This document shows, one piece after another, positions 7,082-10,517 of a stretch of 10,517 nucleotides of DNA; positions within the stretch are counted from its first letter, which is position 1; each line of letters starts with the position of its first letter. The position numbers and the translations under genes were made by a program. Origin of the DNA: Cephalothrix spiralis (lineage: Eukaryota > Nemertea > Palaeonemertea > Archinemertea > Cephalotrichidae); contig JAUCNG010401918.1 of assembly GCA_032353305.1 (NCBI GenBank), positions 1 to 10,517 of the forward strand. The letters run 5' to 3'. Below the pieces are notes generated by a model. It saw only the letters and a list, made by a program, of their open reading frames with translations. It ran no database searches and was not told the DNA's origin.

Positions 7082-7218
7082 CTTTTTCTGGTATATTAAT
7101 AATCACATTCCTGCTAGCAAGATTTGCTATTGGTCCATTTTTTGCTTATTTATTCCGAAAAAAGAACAAAGAACAAACCGTCTTAGGGACTATGGTGCTC
7201 GCCTTTGTATTGTTGCTG
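7082..7218 (+). CDS. TMCO3: TMCO3-like antiporter, internal exon C
   Basis: The exon enters in phase 1 (T from exon B plus CT gives Ser) and ends in phase 0 at CTG|GTAAGT, giving 46 codons with the split one. The residues FSGILIITFLLARFAIGPFF form a transmembrane helix. A basic loop (RKKNKEQ) follows, and TVLGTMVLAFVLLL starts the next helix. The order helix, Arg/Lys-rich loop, helix agrees with the segment of TMCO3 that precedes the SMELG motif. An alternative reading that opens at 7050 in another frame includes intron and is not meaningful. Confidence 0.88.
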
Positions 7219-8479
7219 GTAAGTTTTCATAGAAGATAATAAAAAAAGTGTGTTCCTGTTTCATTAGTTCAGCAGCTATAGGTCTTATGATAGGCTTTTA
7301 ATTATGTATTTTGCATTAAAAACAACCTTTTGTTAATTTCTTTTTAAATGAACAATTTTCTATAAATTTTAGTAGCAAAAAAGGAATAGACGGTCTTATA
7401 AATTGAAACAAAAAGTATGCCTAAAAAATTAGCAAAAAGTGAGAATTCAAGGACATAATTTGCAAAGCGGAAATATATTGCGCAAATGGGGTTGGTTGAA
7501 CAAATGGCTTTCCGCAAAACCTTATATATATCGGGTGGGCCCTTGAATCTTTCCCGCTGTTTAGAAGGTTGTAACTTCAAAAATACATGAGATGATAATT
7601 TTGTGCATGTAGTAGGAGAATGGTATTCTTAATTCACAGACTTAAGTTTTATTTTTATATCATTTTTAGTTTTTAAGTTATGGTAATTAATTTTTGCGCA
7701 ACTCGGGTCAAAAAACGGAATATCATAGAATGACGTTAATCGTTGCCAATATTATTTAAAAACTCGTAGTTTAGAAAATAGAAAAGCTGTTAACTTTAAA
7801 TTTTAGTATAATGTTAACATTGATGTTCTCTTTCCGTGGTATAAATTTCAGCATCTTAAGTCTACGGAATGTATTATACGATAGTAAAATTAAATGACGC
7901 ATCAAAATGAAGTGAATAAATTTAAGGCGCGTATCCTCCGTGACATCCTGTTTTTTTGTAAAACATCCGATAATAATTTGCTTATCCCTAGCGCGATGGC
8001 GGACCTGGAATAATATTCGATTATTGTAATGCGCTTTCAATGTTTGATTTTGAATTATATTTCGTTGACATATGATGCTGCAATTTACACCATCGAAAAA
8101 GAACATCAATGTTTACATCATACTAAAATTTAAAGTCAACAGCTTTTCCATTTTCTAAGCTACGGGTTTTTAAATAATAAGCAAAGATTCACACTACAAT
8201 TATTAACGTCATTCTATGATATTCCGTTTTTTGACCGGAGTTGCGCAAATTAACATAACTTAAAAACTAAAAATGATATAAAAATAAAACTTAAGCCTGT
8301 CAATTTAAAATACCATTCTCCTACTACTGTACATGCAAAATTTTAAATTATTATCTCAGATACAACCTTCTAAACAGCGGGAAAGATTCAAAGGCCCACC
8401 CGATATATACATTTTTTAATGACCTTTGCCGGCATTGCTAATTTTTGAAACAAAGTTTTTTCTTCCTTTTTTCTTCTAG
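7219..8479. other. Intron C-D (1261 bp), dominated by one foldback
   Basis: Donor gtaagt at 7219; acceptor ttccttttttcttctag ending at 8479, with a long pyrimidine tract. About 70% of the intron is the foldback at 7525-8409. The first 300 bases (7219-7524) are AT-rich without recognised features. Open frames on the minus strand (7344-7580 and 7771-8109) resemble no protein I know. Confidence 0.85.
7525..8409. mobile_element. 885-bp foldback with ~350-bp arms
   Basis: The left arm from TATATATCGGGTGGGCC at 7525 is mirrored by the right arm ending GGCCCACCCGATATATA at 8409. Matching blocks include TGAATCTTTCCCGCTGTTTA, GTAGGAGAATGGTATT, TATATCATTTTTAGTTTTTA, ACGGAATATCATAGAATGAC and AACATTGATGTTCT, with small indels between. 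Pairing fades near 7880 and 8060, leaving a spacer of about 180 bp. The edges are TA-rich, so the target duplication is probably TA or TATA but cannot be read uniquely. No transposase is encoded. Confidence 0.88.
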
Positions 8480-8630
8480 GCAACAGATTTTCTGGAAATT
8501 TCCATGGAGCTTGGTTGTTTCTTAGCTGGTGTTATAATAAGCGCACAGGGACACTCTGTCGCATCTCGAGTTGAAAAACTGATGGAATCAGTCAAAGATT
8601 TTACAGGGTGTCTCTTCTTTGCTGCAATAG
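8480..8630 (+). CDS. TMCO3: TMCO3-like antiporter, internal exon D
   Basis: The exon enters in phase 0 after ttcttctag and leaves in phase 1 at ATAG|GTAAGC, giving 50 codons plus one base. It encodes ATDFLEISMELGCFLAGVII followed by SAQGHSVASRVEKLMESVKD and FTGCLFFAAIG. SMELGCFLAG is the CPA2 helix that in bacterial KefB-type proteins reads like SMALGAFLAG, and FFAAIG matches the FFASIG expected in TMCO3, where the next exon should continue with Leu-His and further residues. That exon is not in the window. Translation runs open past the donor for 74 bases into the minisatellite, but the donor and family end point favour splicing. Confidence 0.9.
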
Positions 8631-8650
8631 GTAAGCCTTATCGGTTTAGT

Positions 8651-8760
8651 ATCACTAAGCATATATCACTAAGCATAAATATCACTAAGCATAAATATCA
8701 CTAAGCATAAATATCACTAAGCATAAATATCACTAAGCATAAATATCACTCAACATAAAT
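8651..8760. repeat. 16-bp minisatellite, 7 copies
   Basis: The unit ATCACTAAGCATAAAT is repeated head to tail. The first copy is 14 bases (8651-8664), five copies are exact (8665-8744), and the last (8745-8760) has two changes. A stray copy of the core (TCACTAAGCATAAA) lies at 8818-8831. The array begins 20 bases after the exon D donor. There are no spacers, so it is not a CRISPR array. Length variation between individuals is likely. Confidence 0.95.
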
Positions 8761-8838
8761 TTCAAAATGAACCCTTATGGTTGAAAAGGATTGGTATGAC
8801 CCGATTGAAAATAAGTCTCACTAAGCATAAACAAATTA

Positions 8839-8966
8839 ATGAGCGAAAAAACATACAATTAAGTCAAAAACTTTTTATTAAATTTAGACAGTTGGGTTTT
8901 ATTGAATTCTAAAATGACTAATTAAAAAAAATGTTTTTGACTTAAATTGTGGATTTTTGCGCTCAT
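8839..8966. repeat. 128-bp foldback
   Basis: ATGAGCGAAAAAACATACAA followed by TTAAGTCAAAAAC at the left is mirrored by GTTTTTGACTTAAATTGTGG followed by ATTTTTGCGCTCAT at the right, over about 45 bases with several mismatches. The stray minisatellite unit ends just upstream. No flanking duplication is clear. Confidence 0.7.
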
Positions 8967-9536
8967 ACTTTCAACACGGATTACTTTTTTCTTTCTCGCT
9001 ACCTAAACCAATTTAGTTTTACTATATAAAAAATATAGCAACAAGATAATTAGGTTGAATTTCTCGTATGCCCTTCATTAAATTAATTAAAACATATATT
9101 TAAGTAGTAGTTGTTCAAAGAACCGCTCTTTTATTCCGATACGCCTTTTGAATTATTATCCGATAAGACGAATTATAGAGCGTTAATTAAACTACTTCTA
9201 TCTATATATTTATATACATGCACCTTTTGAATATCAATCACATCAAAAGAATTTATGACATTTATAAAGATTCTATAAACAGATATTACCGAATGAAAAA
9301 CATCATTATCTTAAAATGAACAATTTGAGTAATTATTATGTTGCAATATGCGTTACTCTGATTTGTTATTCTGCGCAGGTTTAACCGCATACCAGGAAAA
9401 TTTAGACGCATGCACGATTTTGATTTGCTGCGTAAGTGCGCGCAAGCGATTGTTTTAGCTACCAAACACAACGAATTTTGATGCAATCAATAAGTACATG
9501 CGTAGAAGCGTATATGTGCGTAGGTGTGGGTGTAGG

Positions 9537-9626
9537 TCTTTTCGGCCCCAACACTTTCGGCCCACCACTTTCGGCCCCAGTACACTTTGGGCCCAACACT
9601 TTCGCCCCATTACACTTTCGGCCCCA
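9537..9626. repeat. CACTTTCGGCCCC irregular tandem array
   Basis: Six degenerate copies of CACTTTCGGCCCCAA with lengths of about 13-18 bases, differing by point changes (CTTTGGGCCC, CTTTCGCCCC) and by GTA or TTA insertions between units. The array is locally rich in GC and contrasts with the AT-rich surroundings. It ends 19 bases before the TIR element. Confidence 0.85.
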
Positions 9627-9645
9627 AAAGAGTTAATGTTGAAGA

Positions 9646-10381
9646 CAATTCGTCCCTCGCACGCGAAAACATGCTAAGTGACATTTTTCGAAATTTTCAG
9701 GAGAGGCTGCAGAGCGATTTTAAGTTTGCGAGCCTCTAAAAAATTAGGAAGTTGTTTTCTTTTTAATGTCTTGCACCTTAAAAGAAACATAGACTGCAGC
9801 TTTACTGTGTAAAAGTTATTAAGTCCAATGACCTTCACCTAATCGTGTACGCGGATTTTTACCCTTAGCAGTTTTCGAGAGAAAAAACATTTCCCCAGAA
9901 ATTTCATTCTTAAACATGCTAAGTGAAGGGTGTTTTTATCGAAAACATGCTATTAAAGTGACAGCATTTTTTTTCGAAAAATTAAAGTTAAGAATTACGG
10001 ACAATCATATTTATATATGATTTACAGCATTCCGGTGAATTTATGGCGTTATCGAATAATTCTAACGTTGATTTTAGTTTTTTTCTTCAAAAATGCTAAG
10101 TGACATGATTTTTTCTCTCTCGAAAACATGCTAATTAACAGCATTTTTTCTCTCGAAAACATGCTAAGTGTCACTTAGCATGTTTTCGAAAAAAATTATT
10201 TTCGGATTTTTCACTTAGCATGTTTAAGAATATATTTGTTTACTAAAATTTTTATTACTTCGATTTCGAGCTTGATATTCACATGACATATGTAAAAACA
10301 TATGTAGATTTCAAATATGCAAAAAAGTCATTTTGTTGCAAAAAGTCACTTAGCATGTTTTCGCGTGCGAGGGATGAATTG
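9646..10381. mobile_element. 736-bp TIR element with CATGCTAAGTGAC motifs
   Basis: The terminal 37 bases at 9646-9682 and 10345-10381 are inverted repeats with a single mismatch (CAATTCRTCCCTCGCACGCG, then AAAACATGCTAAGTGAC). Inside, forms of AAACATGCTAAGTGA recur at 9912, 9944 (with a four-base insertion), 10089, 10123 (variant) and 10157. Reverse copies lie at 10172 and 10211. The copies at 9906 and 10211 also share TTCTTAAACATGCTAAGTGA, so the element is internally palindromic. No open frame resembling a transposase is seen and no target duplication is evident. Confidence 0.82.
10153..10189. repeat. Perfect 18-bp-arm palindrome
   Basis: TCGAAAACATGCTAAGTG and CACTTAGCATGTTTTCGA are exact complements around a single T at 10171. 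The arms are the recurring motif of the host element placed head to head, so this is a back-to-back duplication of the binding-site-like unit. Confidence 0.9.
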
Positions 10382-10517
10382 CGGAGACCAAAAAAGCCTA
10401 CCCAGAGATTAAAAAAAGTTCAATTGGCGATATCAAATGTAAAATAAACAAAGAATTTGTGAATTAACATCAGAGTGTCAAAATTCCTCAATCTACTAGG
10501 TGATGGGCAATCATTTA

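Larger units (their letters stand above)
8631..10517. other. Start of intron after exon D, open at the window end
   Basis: The donor gtaagc is at 8631. No acceptor followed by TMCO3-like coding was found before 10517. The intron holds a minisatellite, a small foldback, a CACTTTCGGCCCC array and a 736-bp TIR element. The segment 8967-9536 (570 bases) and the last 136 bases show nothing that I recognise. Confidence 0.75.

Noticed and set aside
7771-8109. 112-codon open frame on the minus strand within the large foldback
   Set aside because: It spans the arm and spacer of the foldback, shows no transposase motif, and is AT-rich chance coding.
1103-8630. Bacterial KefB-type gene acquired by transfer or contamination
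   Set aside because: The segments are separated by GT-AG introns with consistent phases, and the residues match the animal TMCO3 branch better than bacterial KefB.
8651-8760. CRISPR-like array
   Set aside because: Units are directly adjacent with no unique spacers, and the context is a eukaryotic intron.
9380-9433. Exon-like piece with acceptor tattctgcgcag and donor gtaagt, open in the required phase
   Set aside because: The translation (GLTAYQENLDACTILICC) does not resemble the helix expected after FFAAIG in TMCO3, it is short, and it lies in repeat-laden intron. Probably a chance pair of splice-like sites.

Overview
The window is a eukaryotic, intron-rich stretch, almost certainly from an invertebrate animal whose phylum I cannot fix from the sequence. 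It is AT-rich and carries four plus-strand coding blocks with GT-AG splice sites and matching codon phases. Between them lie dense non-coding repeats: tRNA-derived SINEs, foldback (MITE-like) elements and minisatellites. I see no bacterial operon, Shine-Dalgarno site or bacterial-type terminator.

The only gene I can support is part of a TMCO3-like membrane antiporter (CPA2 / KefB-type cation:proton exchanger). Its four internal exons are 1103-1316, 5280-5507, 7082-7218 and 8480-8630. They join in frame (phases 0>1, 1>1, 1>0, 0>1) into about 243 residues of the exchanger core, including LSLSSTP, a QD-containing helix and SMELGCFLAG. The 5' exons (signal peptide, coiled coil, first helices) and the 3' exons lie outside the window.

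Layout. 1-1102 is the end of an upstream intron, with a reverse-oriented SINE, a possible coding fragment and an 80-bp tandem repeat. Intron 1317-5279 holds a 130-bp foldback, a cluster of GCGGGAA motifs, a 95-bp-period direct repeat running into a foldback, and a 479-bp foldback flanked by TTTAA. Intron 5508-7081 holds a 392-bp element with a clean CATATT duplication around a GC-rich hairpin, then a relative of the 479-bp element interrupted by a second SINE. Intron 7219-8479 is mostly one 885-bp foldback. The open intron from 8631 carries a 16-bp minisatellite, a CACTTTCGGCCCC array and a 736-bp terminal-inverted-repeat element full of a CATGCTAAGTGAC motif.

The gene is conventional. The unusual content is in the introns: several unrelated foldback families, two of which share a self-similar architecture, two SINEs with one body but different tRNA-like heads, and a motif that recurs in both a minisatellite and a neighbouring element. 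No transposase, reverse transcriptase or other autonomous enzyme is recognisable in the window.
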